The position numbers and the translations under genes are program-made. DNA of 64,000 nucleotides, taken from Acanthosepion lycidas. Its lineage: Eukaryota; Mollusca; Cephalopoda; Sepiida; Sepiidae. Position 1 is the first letter of the stretch. The number at the start of each line of letters is the position of its first letter. The notes under the pieces are model-generated. The model searched no databases. It saw nothing but the letters and a program-made list of their open reading frames with translations, and was not told the DNA's origin. Location: NCBI GenBank assembly GCA_963932145.1, contig OZ010587.1, forward strand, positions 108,572,199 to 108,636,198, read 5' to 3'. Below are positions 1-9,624 of the stretch, one piece after another.

Positions 1-690
1 TTTATTTCGCACAGAAAATACTTGTCTCTATTCAGACTAGAAAAATCATCTTGATTGTTATGCTAGCCAAGTTTCGACCCTATTTCTTGTGTCGAGGCTA
101 AAGGGCTGAAACCCTGTGAGCATAACGACAAAGATGAGCCTGCTTGTTCGAATAGGGGGAAAACACATCGGTGATAATTCCTCATTTTAAAAATTCTGAC
201 AGAAAAAAAAATTCTTGAATGAATTGTCTTAGTGATGTGCATATTGTCTAAGTTATATCGAAAAATTGCCCAGCCGTTCCCTTCATCGAAACACTCATTG
301 TTACCCAGCCTGCCAGAGAGCTTTGTTGCCATCTGCTCCTTTTCAATTATTCCCCCAGTTGTTGGAACGGATTTGCGATCTTTACAATGGTTGACAAATT
401 CGGACAATGCGTCTGTATCAAATGTTGTGATAACTCGGCAAATCGACTCCAGATACACGCGTTTCAAGGCCAATCAAGTGTTCGTTCAATTTGAGCCCTC
501 ACGACGACCAATCACCATTAAAACCCCAAAGATTAATCTCTTCGGAAGAGCCGTAGGTATTATTGATTGTATCCTTCAGAAGCAATTAAAAACTGATAAT
601 TTGAAGGGTCACCACTCAGCAATCAATGTCAGTACGCCAAATTCGTTTGAATTCAATGTTTTCTTCTCTTAGACTGGTTACCTTCTAAAG
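1..690 (-). pseudogene. Possible pogo/Tigger-type transposase N-terminal remnant
   Basis: A minus-strand reading frame at 473-63 has a stretch (about 380-240) resembling the CENP-B-like DNA-binding half of pogo/Tigger transposases: DALSEFVNHCKDRKSVP, then TGGIIEKEQMA, then LGNNECFDEGNGW. The family has a similar SGP-type turn followed by an ASNGW motif. The frame is not open on either side, no DDE catalytic domain is seen and no terminal repeats were found, so it is a decayed piece at best. The plus-strand open frame over the same bases (232-672) looks like its shadow. It could also be chance similarity. Positions 1-60 hold nothing else I recognise. Confidence 0.35.
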
Positions 691-692
691 TA

Positions 693-1873
693 TCAGGTCA
701 TCCCATAAGTTCTGTCCAAATTTTGAATAAAAAAATCAAGTGACCAAATGTTACATTTAATTACAATCAACAATGTATTTTCTCTGATTATCTATGACTT
801 CCTTCCATCTATCAACAAGCTTACTAATTCCATTACTGCAAAATTCTTTTGGCTTTGATTCGAAGAACTCACAAATGTCAGTTTTAACCTCTTCCTGTGT
901 TACAAAAGCTGTTTCTTCCAAATGATTCTGTAAACTACGAAAGAAATGGTAGTCTGAAGGAGCAAGGTCGGGAGAATAAGCTGGATGAGGAATTTTCTCC
1001 CAACCAAGTTCTTCGATCTTTTGTGACGGGATTCTTGCTGTGTGCGGTCGCACGTTGTCCTGATGAAACCTCACCTCTTTTCGATTCACTAGAGCAGGTC
1101 TTTTTTTCCTCAAAGCTTGGTTCAAACGCTCTAATTGCTGAAACTTTTGCCCATGAAGTTCCCTTCTCGGCTGTGGCTGAGGTCCTTTCCCTTAACCAAG
1201 CCACTGCCTACGACGCTTAATATTTCGATAAAAGATTCATTTTTCGTCACAAGTCTATCCAAAAAAGGTGAAACAAGTTGACGAGAATGGGGAGAAGAGC
1301 AGATGTCAACTCGGGATTTGAGGTTGTTTTCAGACAATTCATGAGGCACCCATTTTCCAAGTTTAGGAATCTTTTCCAAGTTGTTGAAGATGACGATGAA
1401 CAGTTGTATGGTTTGAACTGAGAACCACTGCCAATTCCTCAACTGATAAAGCAGGATTTTCTTCAAGGGCTGCTTCAAGAAGCTTTTAATCAAACTCAAC
1501 TGGACGTCCTGTTCGATCTTCATCTTCAAGGGTGAAATCTCCACCTCTGAATTTTGCAAACCATCTTCTGCAAGTTCTTTCATTCACACATTCCTCTCCA
1601 TAAACTGACTGTTTCTAGCCGCTTCGGCTGCTGAGTTTCCTTTCTTGAACTCATAAAGCATTATGTGCCTCAAATGATTCTTGGGTACTTCCATGTTAGC
1701 AGGGTTTTAATCAAACAAAATTTAATTTTATTGTTCTCTGATATAAAATTTGATCAGTTTAAATGCATCAAAACAAAAATGTTCAGCTCCATTAGACATT
1801 TTAAAATACTCCTTAAATTTCGTTCATTTTAACAAAAAGTTAAAATTCGGACAGAACTTATGGGATGACCTGA
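693..1873 (-). mobile_element. mariner transposon, 1.18 kb, with intact terminal inverted repeats
   Basis: The ends are inverted repeats of about 34 bp starting TCAGGTCATCCCATAAGTTC, with only two mismatches between the left (693-726) and right (1840-1873) copies. TA sits on both sides (691-692, 874-875), as expected for mariner target duplication. The transposase lies on the minus strand inside. The well preserved ends suggest a fairly recent insertion, or mobilisation in trans while the coding part decayed. Confidence 0.93.
757..1694 (-). pseudogene. mariner transposase, inactivated
   Basis: This would be the DD34D transposase that cuts and rejoins the 693-1873 element. The start codon at 1694 begins MEVPKNHLRHIML. 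A frameshift near 1610 leaves the helix-turn-helix part (RTCRRWFAKFRGGDF) in another frame. The linker WVPHELSENN and the second and third catalytic aspartates (HQDN and SPDLAPSDYHFF, 34 residues apart) are present. The first catalytic site, normally like VTGDE, reads VTKNES, so its aspartate is lost. About 30 residues are missing between RRQWL and QALRKKRPALVN. The span codes for about 312 residues against about 345 in the family. The enzyme cannot be functional as it stands. Confidence 0.9.
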
Positions 1874-1964
1874 TATATAACTCTTATCTGTCGAGAGAAA
1901 AATGAGTTCATACCTTTTTAATGGCATGAGTATGAAATCAGTTGAACAATTATTCGGTAGTATG

Positions 1965-2345
1965 ACAGTAAACTATAGCCAACAGCAAGGCCTCTGGTCT
2001 GAAGATTTCGAGGAGCGTGGAACCACCTTTTAATTGCTGTTGTTCCAAGGTCCACCTTGACCTGAGGTGGTAGCACCTGTTAGGGTCCTAACTATGGGAA
2101 ATAGTTAACCCCCAAACAAAAGCAAGACTATGAAAGTATAAAACTAAGCAGGATGTTTTTTTATATAAAAAAAAAATGCCAACAATACCTGTTTATAGTA
2201 GAATTACCAACAATACATTTTATCTGTAGTTGAAGCTATAAGATTGTGTCCAAAATATTTAGAGTTCAGCATTAAATGACCCATAAATGTTTTGATATGC
2301 TGCTAAACAGAATCAAAGAAACCAACCAATTTTGGGTTACGAAAA
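1965..2345 (-). repeat. Repeat A copy (about 350 bp interspersed family)
   Basis: This is one copy of a family seen at least ten times in this window. The unit begins near CCTGGGTATGACGATAAAC, passes through CACCTCTTAATTGCTGTTG and GCACCTGTTAGGGTC, has an A-rich part with repeated CCAACAATACATTTT blocks, and ends near GATATGCCGCTAAACA. I see no coding potential and no clear tRNA or 5S head, so it may be a SINE or a MITE. The copy is diverged. The 420 bases to its right (2346-2780) hold nothing recognisable. Confidence 0.8.
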
Positions 2346-2784
2346 TAGTTAGCTTCGATAGTTCCAAGCGATAGATGAGTATGCCTTAAGTAGGTTGAGT
2401 TTTTCCTTGTGGTTCCCTCTGTTGCTTAATTCCTAGGGTACACTTAAAGGATAAAGGAATGATTTCCCCATGGAACAAAAAAACAAACTTATATAGTTTG
2501 TGTCGGAAAAAAATATTTTTCTTGACAAACGATTACTCAATTTCTAGACAGATTAATATTAAATTCATTGTTTTAAAATAACAGGGATGTCAACTCAAAC
2601 ACGCTTAGCCACTAAAAATTCTGAGTAAACACTATACAGTGTCGGATTAAAAAAATTAATTTAAAAATACCCAAATATATGCATCTTATTCGCCTTGTAA
2701 GTAAAAATTTATGTCTGTGATATCGACAATGAAACAGGTGAAAAACTTTTCGATTAATTACAAAACAAAAACCAAATAATCTGC

Positions 2785-3110
2785 ACTGTTATCAGTCCTA
2801 ACCTGGCATCTCGGCTTCAATCATTTTCCCAACATTGTAACCTTCTTTTCCAGTACATCTTTTATATTTTCATGACATTTGTTTTGATGGGCTTTCCTCT
2901 TTAGTACCTCGACGTCACGAGTTTAAGCGTAGTACTAGGTTGGCAGTTAGGTCTCATTTTACTGATGAAATTACTGAATGTAACCGTAAGTTCTATTTTA
3001 ATAGTTTCTTCTCTCACACTTGTCGTCTGTGGATCTCTCACTGAACGTCTTGCTTTCCTGCCAGCTACAATCTAGAAGAATTTAAATGTCATTTCTGTCT
3101 TCTTGAATTC
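2785..3110 (+). mobile_element. LINE-X 3' coding fragment
   Basis: The plus strand encodes, with frameshifts, the end of a non-LTR retrotransposon ORF that recurs in the window. The conserved run is like RYFHGKCSxELSSLVP, then RSTRLAxRSH, then ECNRKFYFNSFFSHTCRLW. The region after the reverse transcriptase is all that remains. It lies within 155 bases of the Ig2 exon at 3264, on the opposite strand to the host gene. Confidence 0.78.
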
Positions 3111-3263
3111 TGATCTTTTATTGTCTTCTCTCCTTAAAAACATTTTTCTCGGATTCTTTCAATAACCCTTCCCATCCTGGTGGCTTCATCTCCGTTTGTA
3201 GAATGACATGATTTAACAAAAAAGAGAAAGGAAGATAGAAAGGTTCACGTGGAGAATACTTAC

Positions 3264-3400
3264 AACTTTTCGTGAACCCAGGTTGATGGGGTGGCCATTC
3301 TTTTTCCAGCTGACCTTTACGCCGTGGTGTGTACGAATCGGACAAAATAGTCTCGTTGTTTGGTTTGAAATGACCGTGATATTTCTTGCCTCCTCAACCC
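3264..3400 (-). CDS. Exon: first half of second Ig domain
   Basis: This is the last exon of the CUB-EGF-Ig gene visible in the window. The acceptor is ...GGCTTTCCAG before 3400 and the donor is GTAAGT after 3264. It enters in phase 1 and leaves in phase 0, giving 45 full codons. The residues include VEEARNITVISNQTT, then LFCPIRTHHGVKVSWKKNG: the B-strand cysteine and, 11 residues on, the core tryptophan of an Ig fold. There is one NIT glycosylation sequon and one NQT sequon. The second half of the domain, with the DxGxYxC motif, was not found between here and position 1, so it probably lies outside the window. Confidence 0.86.
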
Positions 3401-3429
3401 CTGGAAAGCCAAAATAATTTAGTGCAGGT

Positions 3430-3895
3430 ATTTGCTCCTACAGACGGCATTGAAGGAAAGCGAGAAGAAAGGACTAAACACTAATTAGAAGACTGATTAC
3501 ATGGTTGTTAGTGAAAGGGGACAGCCCAACATGCAAATTACAGATTGGAGATAACTAAATCAAACAGGGGAAACAATTTAGATATCAGGGAAGTTTATTA
3601 ACAGGAGATGAAAAGTGCAAAATGGAAATCCAAAGGCGCAATTGGATAGTGAAAGATGTCTTCCAAAAGCTGAGCAAAGTATTAAGATACAGAAATATTG
3701 CTAGAAAAAGAAAAGAAAAGAGTAGAAAACTGTTATGTAATATCAGTCCTCCTATATAGCAGGGAATGTTGGACAATTTCCTCACCGATGAAGAGATTTG
3801 AAGCAACAGAAATGTGGTTCTACAGAAGGATGCTGAGAATACATGAACTGAACAAGTGAGCAACGATGAATTTCTAGAAAAAAGATATTAGAATA
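3430..3895 (+). mobile_element. LINE-Y fragment (after the RT domain)
   Basis: The plus strand encodes a decayed part of a non-LTR retrotransposon: sequences like GNPKAQLDSERCLPKAEQSIKI, then a run ending near the AATGTTGGACAATTTCCTCAC block, then KQQKCGSTEGC. The same order recurs at 4190-4430 and 40740-40860. It is followed directly by an overlapping second piece, so two truncated copies of one family seem to abut. Confidence 0.75.
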
Positions 3896-4740
3896 ATCCA
3901 GAAACTCTACTGGCAGCCAACTGCCTGCATATGGAGAGGAAAGGAGTTCAGTAAAGATGCAAAAATACAAAGGGGTATAAGACAAGGATGTGTTGTATCA
4001 CCAGACGATTTTAATCTCTACAGCAAGGCCATTTTGAGAATTAGAAATCTCACCAGGATTCATTACTGGCGACCAATCTTAAGATATACAGATGACATAG
4101 CAGACCAAAAAAGAAAAAAAAAAGTTAATTTCACGAAGGTAGTGAAGGAAAGTGAGAAGAAAGGACTAAATATCAATTGCAAGATGGAATGATACGAAAA
4201 TCAAACAAGGGAAAATAATTTAGATATCTGGGAAGTGTATTAACAAGAGACGGAAAGTGCAACATGGAAATCCAAAGGCGCATTTTGATAGTGAAAAATG
4301 CCTTCCAAAATCTAAGCAAAGTATTGAGATACAGAAATATTGCTAGAAAATAAAGAAAAAAGGGAACTGTTATGTAATATCAGTCCTCCTATATAGCAGT
4401 GAATGCTGGACAATTCCCTCACAAATGTAAGCAACGACGAAGTTTTAGAGAAAATGGAAACAAAAACGATACTTCTGATTAACATCAAGAGACGGTTTAA
4501 ATTTCCGGGACATATATTGAGGAAAGAGGAATTAGAAAATTTGACACTCACAGGACAAATTGAAGGTAAGTTGAACCGAGGGAAACAACGAACGACTTAC
4601 CTGTTGAGCTTCAACGAATGGGTGACAGTTTTGGGAGTTATTAAGAGCTACAAAGGACAGGAGAACCATAATAGCCAACGTGCTGAAGGGACATCGAAGA
4701 AAAAGTCATCAAACAAAACTACTTTATGAACATTTAAGGA
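3896..4740 (+). mobile_element. LINE-Y reverse transcriptase and C-terminal fragment
   Basis: Around 3970-4110 the plus strand encodes RGIRQGCVVSPDDFNLYSKA and then a YTDD site, corresponding to RT motifs 4 and 5 (YADD in active relatives). After a frameshift, the frame at 4403-4729 carries the family's C-terminus: MLDNSLTNVSNDEVLEKMET, then GHILRKEELENLTLTGQIEG, ending in a short basic stretch. The catalytic alanine has become threonine and there are stops and frameshifts, so it is dead. Positions 4741-5100 hold nothing else recognised except two ATTGG boxes (4975-5035). Confidence 0.85.
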
Positions 4741-5104
4741 TTTCAATGTTTTTACAACCAAAGATGAAGATAACCTCGTGATAAAATAGTTAAAATCCTT
4801 GTGCGTAAAAACTTAAATTTCTTTTGCCACTTACACTGAAAATGTTCATTGGAAATATCAGAATTTTTACCGAAAAACCAAGTATTATTCGATGTTTACA
4901 AATAACAAATGAAAACAGAAGGCAGATTTCAAAAGTAAAATCTTCATTAGGTGAAGTGTTTTATCCTGATTGGTAGAAAAATACTTCATCGTGTGATTAA
5001 GCGAGGATCTCGATTGATTAATTCTGATTGGTTGATAAATACTCCACCACGTAAAAGAAATCGGCAAATACCACACGAATCATTGTCGCCGTTGGCGGAA
5101 CTCG

Positions 5105-5500
5105 TTGCCGAGTATTAGGGTGCTCATCGACATTTCATCCTGTGAGCAATGAGTCCTATGTTGGATTTGAAGAGACGTCCCCAGCCACCGCATAGTATGG
5201 AAGGAGGGCTCAGAGGATGGGGTGCTCTGACTTTTTGGGGGCTCTTTACCGCTTTTCTATTTGTCGTCTGGTGTTTTCGAAGGATGTTGTTTTTTCGGGG
5301 ACTTCTCTTCTCCAAATTATCCTTTCTACAGCTTTCTTCTCCCAATTGAACAGATCGATTTCTGTCTTCAGCAAAGTATTTTTGAGCTGATCCTTGAATC
5401 GACGACGTGGTGCTCCACGTGATCTCTTGCCAGACGCAATCTCTGAAAATCGGATTTGTTTGGGTAGGCGGACGTCTAGCATTGGGGTACTCATCATTAT
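5105..5500 (-). mobile_element. LINE-Z C-terminal fragment, copy 1
   Basis: Minus-strand frames carry the end of a non-LTR retrotransposon protein: LPKQIRFSEIASGKRSRGAP, then RRRFKDQLKNTLLKTEIDL, then a finger-like GRLFKSNIGLIAHRMKC at the very end. This basic RFKDQLK tail followed by a zinc-finger-like end is typical of several LINE ORF2 proteins. One frameshift separates the two halves. The next copy begins immediately (5505), making a direct tandem of two 3' ends. Confidence 0.82.
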
Positions 5501-5504
5501 TTCA

Positions 5505-5940
5505 TCCTTTGAGAAATGAGTCCTATGTTGGATTTGAAGAGACGTCCGCAGCCACAGAATAGTATGGAACTAGGGCTTAGGGGATCTGACTATTTGGGGG
5601 CTCTTTTCCTCTCTTCTATTTGTCTTCTGGTGTTTTCGAAGAATGTGTTTTGTTTTTTTTTGGGGGGGGGGTTGTCGGCTGCTCTTCTGCAATTGACCAG
5701 ATCGGTTTCTGTTCTCAGCAAGTTGTTTTTGAGCTGATCCTTGAATCGACGACGTGGGGCTCTAAGAAAAGTATTTGTTTGGGTAGGGAAGTGCCTAGCA
5801 TTTGGGCAAGGCGTCCGGACCATCGAAGTCGGTGGCATGTGATAATGGCTTCTAGGTTCTTTGCGCGGATGAGAACTCCGTTTTTCATGACCGTCTTGCC
5901 AGATATCCCAAATCGGGAGAGGCCCTATAAAATGTAGGCT
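5505..5940 (-). mobile_element. LINE-Z C-terminal fragment, copy 2
   Basis: This is a second copy of the same 3' end, about 365 bp away in the same orientation. It extends further 5': one frame reads CHRLRWSGRLAQMLG, LPKQILF, and then RAPRRRFKDQLKNNLL in a shifted frame. A run of nine G after eight or more T at 5654-5670 breaks the C-terminal part. It is followed at once by an inverted endonuclease piece. Confidence 0.82.
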
Positions 5941-6029
5941 AAACATTGGACGCCGTCACCTTCAACCGGCTGGAAAATTGCGCCCAGTTGGTACCCATTT
6001 TCTGCAGTCGAATCTTTCAATTATCTCAA

Positions 6030-6400
6030 CTAGTCTACCCTGATTCTTAGCGCGTGGAACGTTAGAACGCCGCGATTTTCCAAATGGGGTGAACGGAAGA
6101 CTGCCCTCGTTTGCAAGGAGCAGGAGCTCACACGCATCTACATCGATATAGCGGCCCTCCGTGGAACCAGAATGTTAGATGAAGAAAGAATTAACAAAGT
6201 GGGATTCGGATATTCCATTTTCTGGAAAGGGAAACCAGCTCCTAAACGCCGGATACATGGAGTGAATTTTGCGGTCAAGAACATCCCTAGTGCATACCTA
6301 CAATCTCCTCCCTCCACCAAAGCCATTGACGAGCACCTGAGGTCCCTCCGCATTCCTCTTCCACATGAATCATACGGCAATTATAAAAGACTAGTTAAGC
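6030..6400 (+). mobile_element. LINE-Z endonuclease (APE) N-terminal fragment, inverted
   Basis: The plus strand encodes the start of an AP-endonuclease-like domain: SAWNVRTPRF, then ERKTALVCKEQELTRI, then IAALRGTRMLDEERINKVGF, then FWKGKPAPKRRIHGVNFAVK, then HLRSLRIPLP. The normal catalytic ET dipeptide of the AALSETR motif reads GT here. The piece faces away from the two C-terminal copies on its left. That fits a 5' inversion at insertion (twin priming) with loss of the reverse transcriptase part. Confidence 0.82.
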
Positions 6401-6414
6401 CTACACCTGTCAAA

Positions 6415-6590
6415 AAGTTTTACTCCATGTTATTCTCAGTATTCTCCTGTAGAACCAGATTTCTGTTACCTCCAGTCTCTTCATCTGTGAGGCATTTAAT
6501 AATATATAGGAGGAATTATATTACAGAGAAGTTCAGTACTCGTTATCTGGAACGAAATTTTCCTGTTTCTTAATATCTTGTTTATCTTTT
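6415..6590 (-). mobile_element. LINE-Y fragment
   Basis: Read on the minus strand, this is the LINE-Y stretch around a CWTI-like block and the WFYRRML block seen at 3780-3840 and 21660-21720. It is short and decayed. Positions 6591-7010 contain no feature I can support. Confidence 0.6.
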
Positions 6591-7014
6591 TGTATATCTT
6601 TTCTCTCTCCGAATGCGACTTCGGATTTCAGTGTCACAATTTCTGTCATTGGTTGAAACGATTTCCAGATATTTAAATTTTCGTATTTGCTTATGGCATC
6701 TCCTCTTCGTAATTCAAATTTTTGGTCTGTTCATCCTGCTGACAACCGTACATAGTTTTGTTTTAATAAAAAGCAAAGTAAACATTTTCTTTTCTCCTAT
6801 AACCTGATTGTTCATCGTTATCCTATAAAAAAATCCTTGCCTTGTCGGCTGGAACCGGAATACGCCGATTACATGCTCTGCAGAGTAGAGTAAGACACAC
6901 AACGAAACGCGGATATGTAACGTAAAGCACCAAATACAAGACTAAATCTCTCGCACTTTTTATTAACTAGAGTAACAAGTGCCGTCAAAAATGGCGGCAA
7001 TTGTTCGGAAGTTT

Positions 7015-8060
7015 TAATAGCGAGATGCAATGAAAGAAAAGTCTTGAAACAATATATTGAATTTCAATAAAACAGAGATAAAGAATTCACAACTAAAATA
7101 GAACCTTTTAATTAAAAATGAACCTTTTAATTAAATCCGTTCCCTTTGTTTCTTAGACATTCAATGGTATCCATGATTTATTGATTAATCCTGGTATTAT
7201 ATAAATCGCTTTTTCTTCAATATCTTTACATTTTAAAAATTTTATGTTTAATATAACAGTGAAATGAAAATATCTCTGAGAAGAAAAAGATTAGCAACGT
7301 GATGACAAAGCCTATTTCAAGACGAAGTTAAAGCTTAACCGACAAAGGTATCGGAGTACCTCTCATGAAAGGCTTGAACAAATAAGACTACAATTTAAGA
7401 AACGTAGTCGCAAAGGAACTGATTAATTAAACTGTTCATTTTGCTCGGAAACTATTTTTTCTAAATGCAGATAAATATTTTATTTGTATAGATTATTAAA
7501 CGACTAAGGGAAGTAATCACTCATAAATTTACTAGCTTAAATTGATTTAACTCCCTTATTAATAGTGAGATGCAATGAAAGAAAAGTCTTGAAACAATGT
7601 ATTGAGATTCAATAAAGAACTCATAACTAAAATAGATGCTAATGAACATTTTAATTAATCTGTTTCTTTTTATATTTCTTAGATGTTCAATGGTATCCAT
7701 GATTCATTGATTAATCCGGGTATTATATAAATCACTTTTTGCTCAATCCTTTCATGTTAAAAATGTTGTGTTTAATATAGCAGTGAAATGGAAATATCTC
7801 TCAGAAGAAAAAGATTACCAACGGTACGACAAAGACGACGATTAAGTTGAAGCAAGACAATCACTTAATAAAGACATCTGAGTGCCTCACATAAAAGGCT
7901 TGAACAAATAAGACTCTAATCTAGGAAATGTAGGAGTAAAGGAACTGATTAATTAAACGGTTTATTTTGCCCTGGAACTAATTTTATCTAAACACAGATA
8001 AATATTTTATATTTTAGAGATTATTAAAACGGCTAAATTAAGTGATCATTCATAAATGCT
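7015..8060. repeat. Tandem duplication of a unit of about 540 bp
   Basis: Two diverged copies lie head to tail, 7015-7555 and 7556-8060. Both contain GAGATGCAATGAAAGAAAAG, later TCAATGGTATCCATGAT, GAAAATATCTCT, then AAGGCTTGAACAAATAAGAC and AAAGGAACTGATTAATTAAA in the same order. They differ by many substitutions and small indels, so the duplication is old. No open reading frame is conserved between them. The segment lies in the intron between the Ig1 and Ig2 exons of the host gene. Confidence 0.88.
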
Positions 8061-8473
8061 GAGCTGGGTTGACCTCTAAAAACAATGATTCGGCAGAAGT
8101 TAACACATGGAGATAATATAGGGAAAGGTTTAACTGGGGAAAAGTGCTTAGCGGTCACTCCAAGGTCGGAGGTGTTAATTTCCTTAAATTAAGTTACCCG
8201 GTTGGTATTTGACTAATTTTGTTCTAATCCCCGCTACACTTCCGTCAGGGTCGAAGTGAGAGCGATCTCACGACTTAATGGGATTGTTAGACAATAAAGA
8301 TATCGAGAAAAGGATTTTAATTCGTCATTTAAGTTCGTCATTTCGACACATTGGTCAGTTGTTTGATCAACGATGACACTAATGATTTTTTTTTTTTTTT
8401 TTTTGAATTCCCACCTTCGGATCAACTATAGAAATGCTGAAAGAGTAACATAGAAAGGAGAAAGATGACTTAC
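8061..8473. other. Gene-free stretch with a T tract
   Basis: I see no gene or known repeat here. A run of about 17 T lies at 8388-8404, just downstream of the Ig1b exon in gene orientation. Confidence 0.5.
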
Positions 8474-8655
8474 TCAAACGGCATCGAGCGCTGACCTTCA
8501 GTTTTTTAACGTCGTAATAAGCGTTGTCATTCTTGTAGACTGCACATAAATAGTCGCCTTCGTCTTCCTCGGTTACATGGTGAATATATAAAACATGTTT
8601 ATCAATTTGGGCGCGGTCATTTGTATGGACCTGAAGCCTGTTTTCGTTGAAAAAC
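8474..8655 (-). CDS. Exon: second half of first Ig domain
   Basis: The acceptor is AACCAG before 8655 and the donor is GTAAGT after 8474. The exon enters in phase 2 and leaves in phase 1 (182 nt). With the previous exon the junction codon becomes TGG, so the protein reads ...NAKW-FFNENRLQVHTNDR. It then has VLYIHHVTEEDEGDYLCAVY, the DxGxYxC signature that closes an Ig domain, and KLKVSA, the G strand. The 118 residues around it give a normal Ig length. It connects to the exon at 3400 through an AGG codon. Confidence 0.92.
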
Positions 8656-8699
8656 CTGGTTAAAAAAAATAATAAAATAAACAGAGCAAACAACAAAAT

Positions 8700-9180
8700 A
8701 GTTATCAGTTATTTACACTATTTACATTGGTCGAACTGTTGCCCTCATCTTTGCCATATTCACGACGTTACGACCGGATCTGTCTATATTTCAGGATCTG
8801 TCTATATTTCTCAGATGAGGTATTCTAATTATTTACGCAAATATAGTTCGAACTGTTGCCCTCATCTTCGTTGTCCTGTTCACGACGTCTCGTCCGTTGT
8901 ACACTCTGGTCGTCTTCGGAGGATTGGAATTTCGAACTGAACCCTTTAATTCGTCCACCGGGGTAGATTGTTCTAGTTCCACGTGACATACCTCTTCCGG
9001 ATATCTAGGTATCGGTTATCTCCCTTTAACCAAACTCTTCAAGTTTTTGCTCGCCTTACTGAACAGTTGGATTGAAATATTATAGTTGTTAGTTCAATAC
9101 CTGGCTACAGCAGAGGTGAGCAAAAACTTGAAGAGTTAAGTTAAAGGGAAATAACTCATGCCCCCAACGAGAAGAGTGTT
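8700..9180 (-). repeat. SINE-B region with tail duplication and fold-back centre
   Basis: Plus-strand reading shows the antisense SINE-B tail twice (8700-8815 and 8815-8900), ending in TCTAGTTCCACGTG. A 40-bp inverted repeat follows (9016-9056 and 9115-9157: CTCTTCAAGTTTTTGCTC and its complement) around a TTAGTTCAATACCTGGC box resembling a Pol III B box. Opposed SINE heads seem to meet here. Confidence 0.75.
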
Positions 9181-9271
9181 AAAATAACGATTATTCTCTT
9201 TACAATTTCTTCCCTAGAACCTATAAGAGAATCTCAACATTCTGTTGTGCTTGTGTTTTTGTTCGCTGCAG

Positions 9272-9343
9272 GGTCATAGGGTTTCTGCAAACGGAGGAAG
9301 GCCGAAATTACCCCAAACGTATTTGGAAACAAAATGAACGTTG
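9272..9343 (+). other. Orphan exon-like block (uncertain)
   Basis: A 72-nt plus-strand block has a good acceptor (CGCTGCAG) and a good donor (GTAAGTGT). It stays open in one frame (phase 2 to 2), reading GFLQTEEGRNYPKRIWK. I recognise no domain and see no neighbouring plus-strand exon, so it may be chance or an old exon trap. Confidence 0.2.
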
Positions 9344-9580
9344 GTAAGTGTACTGATTACATAATCCGGAATTTGAAAAAGTAAAAAAAAAAAAAAAAAA
9401 AAAAGGATTATTTGGAAGAAATATATGCAGTGGAGATTGAAGCCAATACCCAGCGGTGACAGCCTGTTTCATGCTTACGGCAGAGCAGAAACATGTTAGA
9501 TAGATATACGTTTCTTATTTTTTCTTTATTTTATTATCCTGTCGGATTCCGATCCATATTTGATCTGCATTTGATCTTTA

Positions 9581-9623
9581 ACACACACACACACACACAC
9601 ACACACACCCACACACACACACA
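9581..9623. repeat. (CA)n microsatellite
   Basis: Uninterrupted AC dinucleotides apart from one CC. An A tract of about 20 lies upstream at 9384-9404. Confidence 0.97.
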
Positions 9624-9624
9624 A

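Noticed and set aside
3118-3345. Minus-strand ORF of 75 codons as a separate small gene
   Set aside because: It is in a shifted frame over the Ig2 exon; the Ig-like reading with correct phase explains the sequence better.
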